A stretch of 64,000 bases of DNA from the NCBI RefSeq assembly GCF_004332155.1, contig NZ_SJDV01000001.1, forward strand, positions 124,001 to 188,000. Reading direction: 5' to 3'. The translations under genes were made by a program, and so were the position numbers. How positions within the stretch are numbered: the stretch's first letter is position 1; the number at the start of each line of letters is the position of its first letter. This DNA is from Gramella sp. KN1008 (GTDB taxonomy: Bacteria; Bacteroidota; Bacteroidia; Flavobacteriales; Flavobacteriaceae). The notes beneath the pieces were generated by a model. It was not told the DNA's origin and did not search any database. It worked only from the letters and a program-made list of their open reading frames with translations. Positions 8,354-16,980 of this stretch are shown in pieces.

Positions 8354-10357
8354 ATGGATCACAAGCTGCTAAGGTTACTATTACTGCTGATACTATTTCA
8401 GGTAAGTGCCATCCAGGCCCAGGTTGAAAAAGGCGAACTGGTTAAGGGGGAACTTATTGAATCAGGAATCAATTCAGAAGAAAAACATCACTACACTATC
8501 GATCTCAAGAAAGATCAATTCGCATTTTTTAAGTTGATGCAAGATGGAATAGATCTAAAGGTCACAACCTATAGCCCGCTCGGGGAGAAACTGGAGGAAT
8601 TTGACAGCCCCAACTACAGAAACGGTTATGAAATGTTTAGCATATCTTCTAATCAGGGAGGCAGGTTCCTTATAGAAGTTGAATCTATTGGTGAAAAAGA
8701 TCATGCCGGGCAGTACACATTGTTCGTACAGAGTATAAAACCTAAGGCAGTTACCCGGGAAGAACAGGTAGATGAACTTTTTACTGCGTGGGATACTGAT
8801 GATAGTCCGGGAGCGTCGGTTGCGGTCGTTAAGGATGGGTCTATCCTGTATAAAAGAGGCTATGGTATTGCTAACCTGGAATACGACATCCCTATAACTC
8901 CTTCTACGGTATTTCATATCGCTTCCGTCTCAAAACAGTTTACCGTTTTCTCAATTCTATTGCTGGAAAAACAGGGGAAATTGAGTCTGGATGATGATAT
9001 AAGGAAATATATTCCCGAAGTGCCCGATTTTGGAAAGACCATCACCTTAAGGCATTTAGCTTCTCATACCAGCGGGTTAAGGGATCAATGGAATTTATTG
9101 ACGATGGCGGGCTGGCGAATGGACGATGTTATTACCACAGAACATATTCTGAAACTCGTGAGCAGGCAGAAGGAATTGAACTTTGATCCCGGGGAAGAGT
9201 TCGCATATTGCAATACCGGCTTTACGCTCCTTGCTGAAGTGGTTTCAAGGATCTCTGATATGTCTTTTGCTGAATTTACCAAAATGAACATATTTGAACC
9301 ATTAGGAATGAACAATACCCTTTTTTATGATGATCATGAGAAGATTGTAAAGAACCGGGCCTATTCCTATCAATCTGATTCCGATCAATATAAAAAGAGC
9401 GTGTTGAATTACGCGAATGTGGGAGCCACCAGTCTTTTTACCACTGTGGAAGATCTAAGCCTGTGGGCCATGAATTTTACAGATATTAAGGTGGGAGATG
9501 CCTCTATTATCACTAAAATGAATACGCCTGCCGTACTTAACAACGGGGAAAGCTTTGGTGGGGCTCTTGGCCAGTTTGTGGGTGATTATAAAGGATTGAA
9601 GGAAATACAACATGGAGGCGCAGACGCCGGTTACAGATCTTATTTAACGCGCTTTCCCGAAGAGAACTTCGCGGTGGCTGTACTTAGTAATTCCAACGGA
9701 TTCAATACCCGCAGAATAGCGCATAAAGTGACAGATATTTATCTGAAAGATAAAATCAAGACCGATGATACAACTGAAGAAGTGAAAGAAGAAAGCGAAG
9801 CAGAAGTTGTGGCCATTGATCAAAGCTTATTAGAGAAATATACCGGTGATTTTGAATTAGAACCAGGCTTTATTCTTACGATAAGCTCTGAAGATACCCA
9901 GTTAATGGTCCAGGCAACAGGACAACCAAAGGTTGTATTGCAGCCGGTTTCCATGACCGAATTCAGGGTAGCAGGCGTTGAAGCTAAAATTGAGTTCATC
10001 GCTAATGAAGAAAATAATATAGATCTTCTAAAACTCCACCAGGGAGGGCAGATCATGGAAGCTCCAAGAGCTAAAAAATTCGACGAGTCTACCGTGGATC
10101 TTTCTGACTTTGTAGGGGAATTTTACAGCGACGAACTGGCCACCACATACTACTTTACTGTGGTGAATGATGGTCTTGTTGCGAAACATAACAGGTTAAG
10201 CGACTTTAAGCTGATTCCTGTAAAGAAAGATATGTTTAAAGGTGACACCTGGTTTTTCGGGCAGGTGGAATTTATCAGGGATGAGAATGATTCAATTACA
10301 GGATGTAAAGTATCCAACGGGCGGGTGCGAAACCTGTTTTTTGAAAAGCTGGAGTAA
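8354..10357 (+). CDS. Class C beta-lactamase-fold serine hydrolase with N-terminal PPC-like domain
   Basis: The ATG at 8354 is preferred over an in-frame GTG at 8330, because it sits directly before the signal peptide (LLRLLLLLILFQVSAIQAQ). Residues of about 25-125 form a beta-rich domain like bacterial pre-peptidase C-terminal domains. The penicillin-binding core then shows SVSK (S191, K194), YCN (Y285) and a late QHGGADAG in place of KTG. The C-terminal 190 residues are a lipocalin-like beta region often attached to these hydrolases. Probably a periplasmic esterase or peptidase; resistance cannot be inferred. It is unusually long (667 residues) for a repeat-bounded gene. Confidence 0.83.
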   Translation: MDHKLLRLLLLLILFQVSAIQAQVEKGELVKGELIESGINSEEKHHYTIDLKKDQFAFFKLMQDGIDLKVTTYSPLGEKLEEFDSPNYRNGYEMFSISSNQGGRFLIEVESIGEKDHAGQYTLFVQSIKPKAVTREEQVDELFTAWDTDDSPGASVAVVKDGSILYKRGYGIANLEYDIPITPSTVFHIASVSKQFTVFSILLLEKQGKLSLDDDIRKYIPEVPDFGKTITLRHLASHTSGLRDQWNLLTMAGWRMDDVITTEHILKLVSRQKELNFDPGEEFAYCNTGFTLLAEVVSRISDMSFAEFTKMNIFEPLGMNNTLFYDDHEKIVKNRAYSYQSDSDQYKKSVLNYANVGATSLFTTVEDLSLWAMNFTDIKVGDASIITKMNTPAVLNNGESFGGALGQFVGDYKGLKEIQHGGADAGYRSYLTRFPEENFAVAVLSNSNGFNTRRIAHKVTDIYLKDKIKTDDTTEEVKEESEAEVVAIDQSLLEKYTGDFELEPGFILTISSEDTQLMVQATGQPKVVLQPVSMTEFRVAGVEAKIEFIANEENNIDLLKLHQGGQIMEAPRAKKFDESTVDLSDFVGEFYSDELATTYYFTVVNDGLVAKHNRLSDFKLIPVKKDMFKGDTWFFGQVEFIRDENDSITGCKVSNGRVRNLFFEKLE

Positions 10358-10427
10358 TTCGTTGGCCCGCATTCGCACTTCGACAGTTCCCTAAAAAACT
10401 AAACTTTAATACTCTGAGAAGAAAACC

Positions 10428-10958
10428 TTGAAATTGAAAACAGAAAAATTACCATTGGAAGCAAGTTTCAATCCTCATCAGATAATGATCATTATGGGAT
10501 TTTCTTTAATTCCTTTAATGATCGTAATCGAGTTGATGGACAATAATTTGAACTGGAAAGGATACCTTATTTTTATTTTATCGCTTCTTTTATTCTTCTA
10601 TTTAATATCACTCGCATTTTCCAGAAAAGGATTACTCAAAAAGGGAAATAAGTTATACCGGGCGAAATTCTTTAATGGAATAACGCTTTACAGCAATAAA
10701 GTGAGTTTAAATGACAGGCCGGTAGTTTCAATCTTAAAGTTTAAGAAAAGACAGAAATATGCATTCTTTTCGGTTGCAAAACCCGATCTGGACAAATCCT
10801 TCAATTCATTTGAAATATTTGTTTTGAATGACAGGCATATTAAAAGAGATTCGGTAATGTATTTTAAGAATGAAGAGAACTCCCAAAGAGCGATTGAATT
10901 TCTTACTACACAATTTCCATTAAGACACGAGGTGTTTAGTCCTAATTTTGCACGGTGA
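10428..10958 (+). CDS. Two-helix membrane protein of unknown function
   Basis: The 176-residue protein reads from a TTG. The N-terminal part is polar, two hydrophobic segments follow (about residues 21-36 and 45-65), then a basic soluble domain rich in beta strands (FNGITLYSNKVSL; YAFFSVAKPD). The arrangement resembles PH-like membrane-associated proteins, but I see no diagnostic motif. Only 70 bp separate it from the serine hydrolase gene and there is no repeat copy between them, so the two may share one cassette or transcript. Confidence 0.55.
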   Translation: MKLKTEKLPLEASFNPHQIMIIMGFSLIPLMIVIELMDNNLNWKGYLIFILSLLLFFYLISLAFSRKGLLKKGNKLYRAKFFNGITLYSNKVSLNDRPVVSILKFKKRQKYAFFSVAKPDLDKSFNSFEIFVLNDRHIKRDSVMYFKNEENSQRAIEFLTTQFPLRHEVFSPNFAR

Positions 10959-10983
10959 GAACAGGAGGTGATAAAGTATGATC

Positions 10984-11100
10984 TAAACAGGCCCTGGCCT
11001 TAGAAAGAAAATAATTAACTTCACCACCAAACCAGGACCAAGCCGACAAATCCACGTCCCTTACTCCGCCAACTGGCGATAACCGAGACGGTTGTACACC
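10984..11100 (+). repeat. Intergenic attC-like repeat, copy 8 (best-preserved core)
   Basis: The order is AAACAGGCCCTGGCCTTAG, AGAAAGAAAATAATTAAC, TTCACCACCAAACCAGGACC, AAGCCGACAAATCCACGTCC, CTCCGCCAACTGGCGATAAC, CGAGACGGTTGTACACC. It is identical over more than 30 bp to copy 9 (12461) in the core, although the two sit 1.4 kb apart and flank an unrelated gene. Confidence 0.7.
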
Positions 11101-11123
11101 ATATAAAAAAAACAATCCTTTTG

Positions 11124-12437
11124 ATGATAAAAGTAATTTCAGTAAGCATATTCTTTTTAACACTAATAAGCGCTGCTCAAAACAAGGAAACGATAGAATG
11201 GATAAATAATAATTCAATCCTTATTGAAGATGCTAATTCAGATTCTCAACTAATCGATTTTGAAGAGAAGATCCCTGTAAAATTCAGTAATGCTAAAATT
11301 TTTGGTTTTGGAGAAGCATCTCATAACACAAAGGAGTTTTTTACTATTAAGTCAAAATTTTTCAAGCACCTGGTAAAAACTCAAGGTATAAGGGTTTTCA
11401 TAATGGAAGAATCATATCAGGCTGAAGCTGGAATAAATGAATGGATTAGTGGTGGAAAAGGAAACATCAAAACGATAGCTGAGAATTTTAATATTGGATT
11501 TTGGCGTTCCAAAGAGGTAGTAGACCTATTACAATGGATGAGGGATTTCAATTTAGATAAACCAAAAGACGATCAGATTCGCTTTTATGGTATGGATATT
11601 CAAAATGGAAAAAACTTAAATCGGGAAATAAGGGATTTTGTAAATGGATACAGAATACCTATTGACGAAGATATTTTGAAAATCGCAGATAGTTGTTCTA
11701 ATAAAAATATAGAATATGATAAACCTACTAACTGGGCCAAAATTCAGGTGCCAAAATTAAAAAAGCTTAAGGAAACCATACTTGATTATATAAGCCGAAT
11801 AAATCTTAGTGAGGAAAAAGAAAGATCTATTATCAGAAGTATAAACTACTTGATAAAATACACTGAATATGTATCGAATACTAAAGGCTTTAGAGAAAGA
11901 AATGAGTTTAGAGATTTAAAAATGTTTGAAAATGTCAAATGGATTATTGAAAATGAATCAGAAAATGGAAAAGCTTTTATTTGGGCTCATAATGAGCACA
12001 TTAACAAAAAAGAAATGTATTCCGCTGGAAGCGATATAATTAATTTAGGGCGTCGCTTAAAAGACTACTACAAAGAAGATTTTTATAGCGTAGGTTTTGA
12101 TTTTGCAACTGGAAAGATAAAAGGTTATGTAACCGATGAAAAAAACGGTAATCACTGGAAAACTTACCATATAAAGAAACCCTTTCGAAGAACTTATGCC
12201 AGAACATTAAATTTAGTGGATAAGAACATTTACTTTATTGATTTAGCTAAAGTGGTTGAAAAGGAACCAGCAGAATTCTTTAGTAAAGAAAATGAATATT
12301 TACTTATAGGTGGAGGCGGATATCAACCAAAACCCTTATATAAGATAAAGATTTCCAAAATATATTCAGAATCATATGATGCTTTGATCTTTGTAAAAAA
12401 AATATCAGTACCTGATTATGAGTTAAGTGAACTGTAA
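11124..12437 (+). CDS. Erythromycin-esterase family protein
   Basis: The 438-residue ORF includes a short hydrophobic leader (VISVSIFFLTLISAA). The family's N-terminal signature is present as FGFGEASHNTKEFF, with the conserved Glu and His. VFIMEESYQAEAGINEWISGG, IRFYGMDIQ and FIWAHNEHI follow in the order known from Ere-type hydrolases (the last with catalytic-region His). The leader suggests a periplasmic location. Homologues in Bacteroidota are mostly not proven macrolide esterases, so resistance is only a possibility. The gene is AT-rich and bounded on both sides by almost identical repeat copies (10984 and 12461), a textbook cassette layout. Confidence 0.82.
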   Translation: MIKVISVSIFFLTLISAAQNKETIEWINNNSILIEDANSDSQLIDFEEKIPVKFSNAKIFGFGEASHNTKEFFTIKSKFFKHLVKTQGIRVFIMEESYQAEAGINEWISGGKGNIKTIAENFNIGFWRSKEVVDLLQWMRDFNLDKPKDDQIRFYGMDIQNGKNLNREIRDFVNGYRIPIDEDILKIADSCSNKNIEYDKPTNWAKIQVPKLKKLKETILDYISRINLSEEKERSIIRSINYLIKYTEYVSNTKGFRERNEFRDLKMFENVKWIIENESENGKAFIWAHNEHINKKEMYSAGSDIINLGRRLKDYYKEDFYSVGFDFATGKIKGYVTDEKNGNHWKTYHIKKPFRRTYARTLNLVDKNIYFIDLAKVVEKEPAEFFSKENEYLLIGGGGYQPKPLYKIKISKIYSESYDALIFVKKISVPDYELSEL

Positions 12438-12460
12438 ACCTTGTACAGCAATGGTACATC

Positions 12461-12563
12461 ACCAACAGGGCTAGCCTTAGAAAGAAAATAATTAACTTCA
12501 CCACCAAATCGGGACCAGGACGTAATCCCTGCTTTGACAGCTTTCGATAGTCCGGACCGTGAG
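12461..12563 (+). repeat. Intergenic attC-like repeat, copy 9
   Basis: CACCAACAGGGCTAGCC is followed by the core AGAAAGAAAATAATTAAC and TTCACCACCAAATCGGGACC. It closes with CTGCTTTGACAGCTTTCG and GTCCGGACCGTGAGTAA. The closing block agrees with copy 7 and the core with copy 8. Confidence 0.7.
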
Positions 12564-12582
12564 TAATAATTTCATCAATAAT

Positions 12583-12960
12583 ATGTTTCCACAAGAGCTC
12601 TATACCTATTTAGCAAATAATACATTAATTGAAATAAAAGGAGGTACAAGCAGACCGACCTTTTTAAAGATCTGGATGGTAGAAATAGATAAAAGAATTT
12701 TCGCCAGAAGTTGGAACAAAAGCGAAAGAAGTTGGTTTACGGAATTCCGGAAAACAGGAATCGGGGAATTGAAATTCGGTGAAAATATAATCAGAGTAAA
12801 AGGCGAGAAAATTGATCCGAGTAACCCGATTAATCAAAAAATTAGTGAAGCATACCTCAGGAAATATGATCAACCCGAGAATATAAAATATGCAGAAGGC
12901 ATTTCGCAGCCTGAATATTTCGATTATACAATGGAATTTTTACCTCAGGATTCTGCTTAG
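12583..12960 (+). CDS. DUF2255-like small protein
   Basis: The protein has 125 residues from the ATG. A GTG at 12559 would add eight residues but falls inside the closing repeat arm, so I prefer the ATG. The segments EIKGGTSRPTFLKIWMVEID, RSWNKSERSWFTEF and the C-terminal YLRKYDQPENI follow the pattern of DUF2255, a split-barrel-like family related to nitroreductase/PNPOx-fold proteins. No cofactor site can be proven. The gene is bounded by repeat copies on both sides. Confidence 0.65.
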   Translation: MFPQELYTYLANNTLIEIKGGTSRPTFLKIWMVEIDKRIFARSWNKSERSWFTEFRKTGIGELKFGENIIRVKGEKIDPSNPINQKISEAYLRKYDQPENIKYAEGISQPEYFDYTMEFLPQDSA

Positions 12961-12964
12961 AATT

Positions 12965-13074
12965 GCTCAGACAGGCGGTAGCCTGGAAAGAAAATAAGTC
13001 ATTTCACAAACAAACCAGGGCCTTAACCCGCGATCCCTGATTCGCAGCTTGCAATAGAGACCGTTGCCCACAAT
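12965..13074 (+). repeat. Intergenic attC-like repeat, copy 10
   Basis: CAGACAGGCGGTAGCCTGG is followed by AAAGAAAATAAGTCATTTC and AAACAAACCAGGGCCTTAA. The closing block is GATTCGCAGCTTGCAATAG and GACCGTTGCCCACAAT. All blocks are present in family order, though with more changes than in copies 8 and 9. Confidence 0.65.
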
Positions 13075-13085
13075 ATTATAGAAAA

Positions 13086-13949
13086 TTGGAATTAACCGAA
13101 GAACATTCAAAAACTCATAAAAGGGTCAAAATACTCGGGAAATATCCAATCCTGAGTTTTATAATAATTGCTTTTATACTTACCTATGGAGTAGGCATTC
13201 CTTTTAATATGTGGGTTTCTCAAAATTTGAAAATACCTAATCCCTTTGATATTTACTTATCCAGGTTAATCACTGTTATATCACCTGGAATTAGTGCTAT
13301 AATATTGATGTGGAGTAATAAAGAAAAGATTGCACTAAAAAGGTTTTTTCCTGCAAGTGAAAACATTCATTATTATTTCCTGATACCCTTTCTAACACTA
13401 CTAATATCAGTCATATCATTAATTTCGGGAGGCACTTCGGCCGATCTGATAACTACCATTATCCAGGAAAATTGGGAACAACTAATCTTTCATCTGATCT
13501 TACAAATATTAATAATTGGAATTGGAGAAGAATTAGGATGGAGAGGATGGCTCTTACCAAATTTGAATAAAAAATATACTTTACTAAAAGCTATGTTTTT
13601 CGTTTTAATTATCTGGACCTTATGGCATTTCCCAATCCTATTTCAGAGAAGTGAAATTCTGATTCCATGGTTGCTTATAATCACTGGGGCCACAATGATA
13701 CTTACCTGGAGCTGGAAAAAATTTGGAAATAATATTCTACTCTTCGCGGTAATACACGGATCAATAAACTATCCTCAGTTTTTTTGGGATAATCAAACCA
13801 ATAGGATTGACAGCCAGTTAGTATTGAATGGCTGGACAATTTCGGGTTATATATATTTTGTACTTGGAATTGTTGCTCTTATTTCAATGAATAAAGTATT
13901 TAAAACAAAATATAAAACTAATACTGAGACCTTGGGGCGCGGTTTGTGA
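13086..13949 (+). CDS. CPBP-family intramembrane metalloprotease (CAAX protease-like)
   Basis: The 287-residue protein has about eight membrane segments. The three hallmark motifs are visible: GEELGWRG (motif 1, paired glutamates and arginine), LWHFP (motif 2) and HGSIN (motif 3). These residues bind zinc in the Rce1/CPBP family. Members process prenylated proteins in eukaryotes and bacteriocin or unknown peptides in bacteria. The start is a TTG shortly after repeat copy 10; the next methionine lies within the first periplasmic loop, so a non-ATG start is likely. Confidence 0.85.
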   Translation: MELTEEHSKTHKRVKILGKYPILSFIIIAFILTYGVGIPFNMWVSQNLKIPNPFDIYLSRLITVISPGISAIILMWSNKEKIALKRFFPASENIHYYFLIPFLTLLISVISLISGGTSADLITTIIQENWEQLIFHLILQILIIGIGEELGWRGWLLPNLNKKYTLLKAMFFVLIIWTLWHFPILFQRSEILIPWLLIITGATMILTWSWKKFGNNILLFAVIHGSINYPQFFWDNQTNRIDSQLVLNGWTISGYIYFVLGIVALISMNKVFKTKYKTNTETLGRGL

Positions 13950-13997
13950 ACTGGTAATTGGAGCAAAAAATAAACTAACTTTAGAATAAAAAGTAAC

Positions 13998-14381
13998 ATG
14001 AAGAAAGCATTCATAGTAATTTTTGTTACGCTTTGTCTGAGTTGTTCCAGTGATAATAGCGGTACGATCTCAATTGGCGAAGGGAAATGGGTTGAAATCG
14101 AAACAAAATCCGACACGCTATCCTTTAGTTCGCTTGGGGGTATGGACATAATGACCCTGGCCAGGGGAGAAGAATTGCAGGAGGGAGTTTTGAAACCAAA
14201 ATACAGGTCTGGCCGGTATGAATATGGAATTTCAGAAGGAAAAATAAGTTTGAGATGGCTCTTGTCCAGCAATTCTCAGTTTGAGGAATATAGTTTCAGA
14301 ATTGAGGATGAAATAATGTATATAGGAAATTTCTACGCTTCGTCTTCGGGAGAGATCCTGACTTTTAAAAAACTGGATTAA
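13998..14381 (+). CDS. Small lipoprotein of unknown function
   Basis: The protein has 127 residues with a signal peptide ending LCLSCSS (lipobox cysteine near residue 16). The mature part is beta-rich (GKWVEIETKSDTL; RYEYGISEGKISLRW; YSFRIEDEIMYIGNFY), resembling the small lipocalin-like lipoproteins common in flavobacteria. It starts 48 bp after the CPBP gene with no repeat between them, so the pair may form one unit. A TAACTTTAG-like promoter element lies just upstream (13976-13984). Confidence 0.65.
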   Translation: MKKAFIVIFVTLCLSCSSDNSGTISIGEGKWVEIETKSDTLSFSSLGGMDIMTLARGEELQEGVLKPKYRSGRYEYGISEGKISLRWLLSSNSQFEEYSFRIEDEIMYIGNFYASSSGEILTFKKLD

Positions 14382-14417
14382 CATAAACGAATAAGGGAAT
14401 CCATGATCATTAAAGCT

Positions 14418-14520
14418 TGTGCTCACAAAGAATTCATCGCAAACAGGCGCTACCGTTAGAAAGAAAATAAGTATCCACACCCCATAGTTAAGCCTAAGCA
14501 TCCACTTGTGCCTGCAATAG
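14418..14520 (+). repeat. Intergenic attC-like repeat, copy 11
   Basis: TGTGCTCACAAAGAATTCATC begins the opening region. GCAAACAGGCGCTACCGTTAG and AAAGAAAATAAG follow, then AGTTAAGCCTAAGCATCCAC. ACTTGTGCCTGCAATAG is a degenerate end. Confidence 0.55.
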
Positions 14521-14588
14521 GATAATGAATCTGCTTACTGTTTATAAAGGCTTTTAAATCATATAGTTATATATTTTTAAAGTAAAAA

Positions 14589-14603
14589 TGTTTAACTTAA
14601 ACA
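14589..14603. promoter_or_regulatory. Perfect 15-bp palindrome, candidate operator
   Basis: TGTTTAACTTAAACA is symmetrical around the central C. The identical 15-mer occurs at 24582-24596, also between a stop codon and a following start. It could be a dimeric regulator site or overlap a promoter (TTAACTT is promoter-like in this phylum). Confidence 0.4.
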
Positions 14604-14718
14604 TTCCTAAGTTTCCGCAGAAATTCCCTGCAGCTGCCGGAATCTTTCCCCACACGTCCAGCTTTTGATATGACAGCCCAGGGGGCATTGTATTGAATGA
14701 ATACTTCAGTTAAAGATT

Positions 14719-15273
14719 ATGGGAAAATGGACATTGATACTTTCTTTTTTTCTTTTCAATATTCCGGTAATTCAAAGCCAGATCATTGATAAATATTCAA
14801 TTTCCGGAAAAGGAACCATGGACATTTTTACTGATTCCTTTTTTGAAGGAATCGATCTAAATATCTTTTCCAGATCTTATATATATACCATCGGGTACTA
14901 CGATGGAGAAGAGTATTTTAATGATTTTCTTTTCCCTGATTCCCCGGAAGAAAAGTTTTATCAATTCAACTTATTATTTGGAAAATATATTGACTTGCAA
15001 CGCCAGAATTTCAGAATTCGATACCAGGCTGGAATAGGACGGTTTTGGGGAACTTTAAGAACTGATGAGTTAGATCCGGAGTTTGGTGATTTTAATGTTA
15101 GCAACTATCTGTCAGAAGAATTTTCAACGATTGGTTTTCCAGTTAAAATTGGAGGAAGATATATTCCTTTTAACTTTCTAAGTATTGGAGTAGATATACA
15201 GGCTAATCTGAACGCTGAAAGAGTCATAGTCAGACCCATGTTGTGTCTGGACATTGGAAAATTAAAGGATTGA
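14719..15273 (+). CDS. Secreted beta-barrel-like protein of unknown function
   Basis: The 184-residue protein has a Sec leader ending VIQSQ. The mature part alternates hydrophobic and polar residues in short strands (RSYIYTIGYYDGEEYFNDF; NFRIRYQAGIGRFWGTL; FLSIGVDIQANL), typical of small outer-membrane barrels. The last residues do not end in phenylalanine, so insertion by the Bam machinery is not certain. A repeat copy with an excellent opening arm follows 13 bp after its stop. Confidence 0.6.
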   Translation: MGKWTLILSFFLFNIPVIQSQIIDKYSISGKGTMDIFTDSFFEGIDLNIFSRSYIYTIGYYDGEEYFNDFLFPDSPEEKFYQFNLLFGKYIDLQRQNFRIRYQAGIGRFWGTLRTDELDPEFGDFNVSNYLSEEFSTIGFPVKIGGRYIPFNFLSIGVDIQANLNAERVIVRPMLCLDIGKLKD

Positions 15274-15285
15274 AGAAAAGCCCTA

Positions 15286-15366
15286 AGCACAACAACGCAT
15301 AACCCAAACAGGTCCAGTCCCTGGAAAGAAAATAATTATCTTTATAAGGGACTAGGTCTAAGCTTC
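15286..15366 (+). repeat. Intergenic attC-like repeat, copy 12 (best opening arm)
   Basis: The opening arm GCACAACAACGCATAACCC starts at 15287. AAACAGGTCCAGTCCCTGG, AAAGAAAATAATTATC and GGGACTAGGTCTAAGC follow. GGTCCAGTCCCT and AGGGACTAG are close to an internal inverted repeat. The closing arm is lost. Confidence 0.65.
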
Positions 15367-15405
15367 CAATTCAATAATTTTTTGAATGTCAAAAATATTA
15401 GAGCA

Positions 15406-16131
15406 ATGAAATCATTAAAAAAATTCCGAACCCAATGGGTTATAACAACGTCCCTGGGATATCTGCTGGGATTTTTATCTTTTATCTTAATCAGTGCAGT
15501 CGCCTCATCGATTGCTCCTGAGGCGATGGCCGATATCAATCGTGCAGATATACCCCAACAACTTGACCCTGAAAATCTTCCTGACTGGCTTGATCGCTCC
15601 ACATATGAGGCTTTGTATTGGCATAATCTCTGGAAACATCTTATAATGTATCCTGTTTTTGGGGCATTACTGGGAAGTTTGCAGTCTTTGGTACTGAAAA
15701 AATATATTCTGAAAGTATGGCCCTGGATTTTGGCTTCCACCTTCGGATTTTTGATAATTATATCTGGTGAGCTTATTCAAAGGCATCTTGTTATGGGTCC
15801 GCATGCGGGACCGGTTGAGCCAATCTTTATCGTTTTAGGTGGAGGTGGTTTTATGGGACTGTTTCAATGGTACTGGTTGAAAACACAAAATATTAGGGCT
15901 ACTAAATGGCTGATATTATGGATTTCCGGAATAATCCTGGGAATTATTGTGGCTATAGCTTTTCTCATGGGTCTGGGTGCGTTGATTGGTGATGCTATAG
16001 CATCTCTCGAAGAAAATGCGCCAAAAGTTGCTTTCGGTATTGAGCTTGGACTTTTTGGAGCAGTTACCGGTGCGGTAGCAGGATGGATTAGTGCAAAACC
16101 TCTCTATCAGAAATTAGTAAGAAGGAAATAA
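15406..16131 (+). CDS. Polytopic membrane protein of unknown function
   Basis: The protein has 241 residues from the ATG (a TTG at 15382 would add eight). Five hydrophobic segments can be seen, the first around VITTSLGYLLGFLSFILISA, the others near residues 85-100, 110-127, 140-155 and 175-235. A large extracytoplasmic loop (residues 35-75) contains LDPENLPDWLDRS. Glycine-rich helix contacts (GGGGFMGLFQWY; GAVTGAVAGW) suggest tight helix packing. No family signature was recognised. Confidence 0.6.
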   Translation: MKSLKKFRTQWVITTSLGYLLGFLSFILISAVASSIAPEAMADINRADIPQQLDPENLPDWLDRSTYEALYWHNLWKHLIMYPVFGALLGSLQSLVLKKYILKVWPWILASTFGFLIIISGELIQRHLVMGPHAGPVEPIFIVLGGGGFMGLFQWYWLKTQNIRATKWLILWISGIILGIIVAIAFLMGLGALIGDAIASLEENAPKVAFGIELGLFGAVTGAVAGWISAKPLYQKLVRRK

Positions 16132-16209
16132 TGGATAAGAGGGTAAAAGCCTTATCATTATTGTTTCATTAGAAAAGGGTTTTTATTGAGCTTTTTTTAA
16201 AGGCTTCCA

Positions 16210-16935
16210 CTAACTATTGATCCAAATGATCATTTCTTTCATTAGACCTGTCCCAGGTAGGATTATAGCCCCGAAAATGATCATCGCAAACATAAACGGA
16301 CCTCCGATAAATGAAATAAGATGAAGCCTTTTGAATTGGATTAATTCGTGAGTCCATATCAATAGAATAAAAAAGACCATTCCTCCCACCCCAAAAAAAA
16401 CTTCATTAGGAACCGACTCATTTATTGATGGTATTGGCAGCCTTCCAAAACGTCCTAATGATTGGGGCATCATGGAAACACATGCAAGCAGCATAAATCG
16501 TTTATGCCAATCAGCTCTCTCCCTGTATACTATTCCCAATCCTGTAAACATAACGAACATAAAAAGCAACATAATATTACCGCTTACTACCAGGGCGGTA
16601 TTTTGTAGTGAGCCTGCAGTGCCAGTAAATTCAAGGGTACGAAAGTATATAATCAATGTTCCGGAGATAAACATAAATAAGGCAAGAATCGCTCCTATGA
16701 TCCCTAATTGTTTATGAATTCTAATTTTTCCTTTTCGTATTAAAAGAACCTGAGTAAAAAACAGCACAAACCAGCCTGTGAACAATATACCATGAACATG
16801 CGTACTGAATGGTAGTTCCGGATAATTGAATAATGGTTTTAAAAAATAACTAGGTGCGAATCCAATTACGTTAACCACGATCATTAAAACGGCCATAAAA
16901 AGGTAAAATGGAAAACCTCTTTTAAATGCTAACAT
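16210..16935 (-). CDS. Seven-helix membrane protein of unknown function
   Basis: The 241-residue protein has around seven transmembrane helices. A THVHGILFTGWFVLFFTQVLL segment and a later IRIHKQLGIIGAIL segment recur in an unnamed Bacteroidota membrane family with histidines near the membrane face. These could bind haem or metal, but that is inference. The gene is convergent to the preceding one (stops 78 bp apart). Repeat copy 13 lies upstream of its start. Confidence 0.65.
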   Translation of the reverse strand: MLAFKRGFPFYLFMAVLMIVVNVIGFAPSYFLKPLFNYPELPFSTHVHGILFTGWFVLFFTQVLLIRKGKIRIHKQLGIIGAILALFMFISGTLIIYFRTLEFTGTAGSLQNTALVVSGNIMLLFMFVMFTGLGIVYRERADWHKRFMLLACVSMMPQSLGRFGRLPIPSINESVPNEVFFGVGGMVFFILLIWTHELIQFKRLHLISFIGGPFMFAMIIFGAIILPGTGLMKEMIIWINS

Positions 16936-16980
16936 GTCTACAAGTATTTTTCTATAAATGCCTATTCAATTTACGATAAA

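Larger units (their letters stand above)
14382..14718. other. Gap with repeat copy 11, a palindrome and otherwise non-coding sequence
   Basis: No convincing gene is seen in these 337 bp. The left third holds repeat copy 11. The remainder is AT-rich, then GC-richer after 14610, and contains the 15-bp palindrome at 14589-14603. Confidence 0.5.

Noticed and set aside
16132..16209. Possible terminator between convergent genes
   Set aside because: AAGCCTT and AAGGCTT are complementary but about 45 bases apart with no proper stem, so the evidence is too weak.
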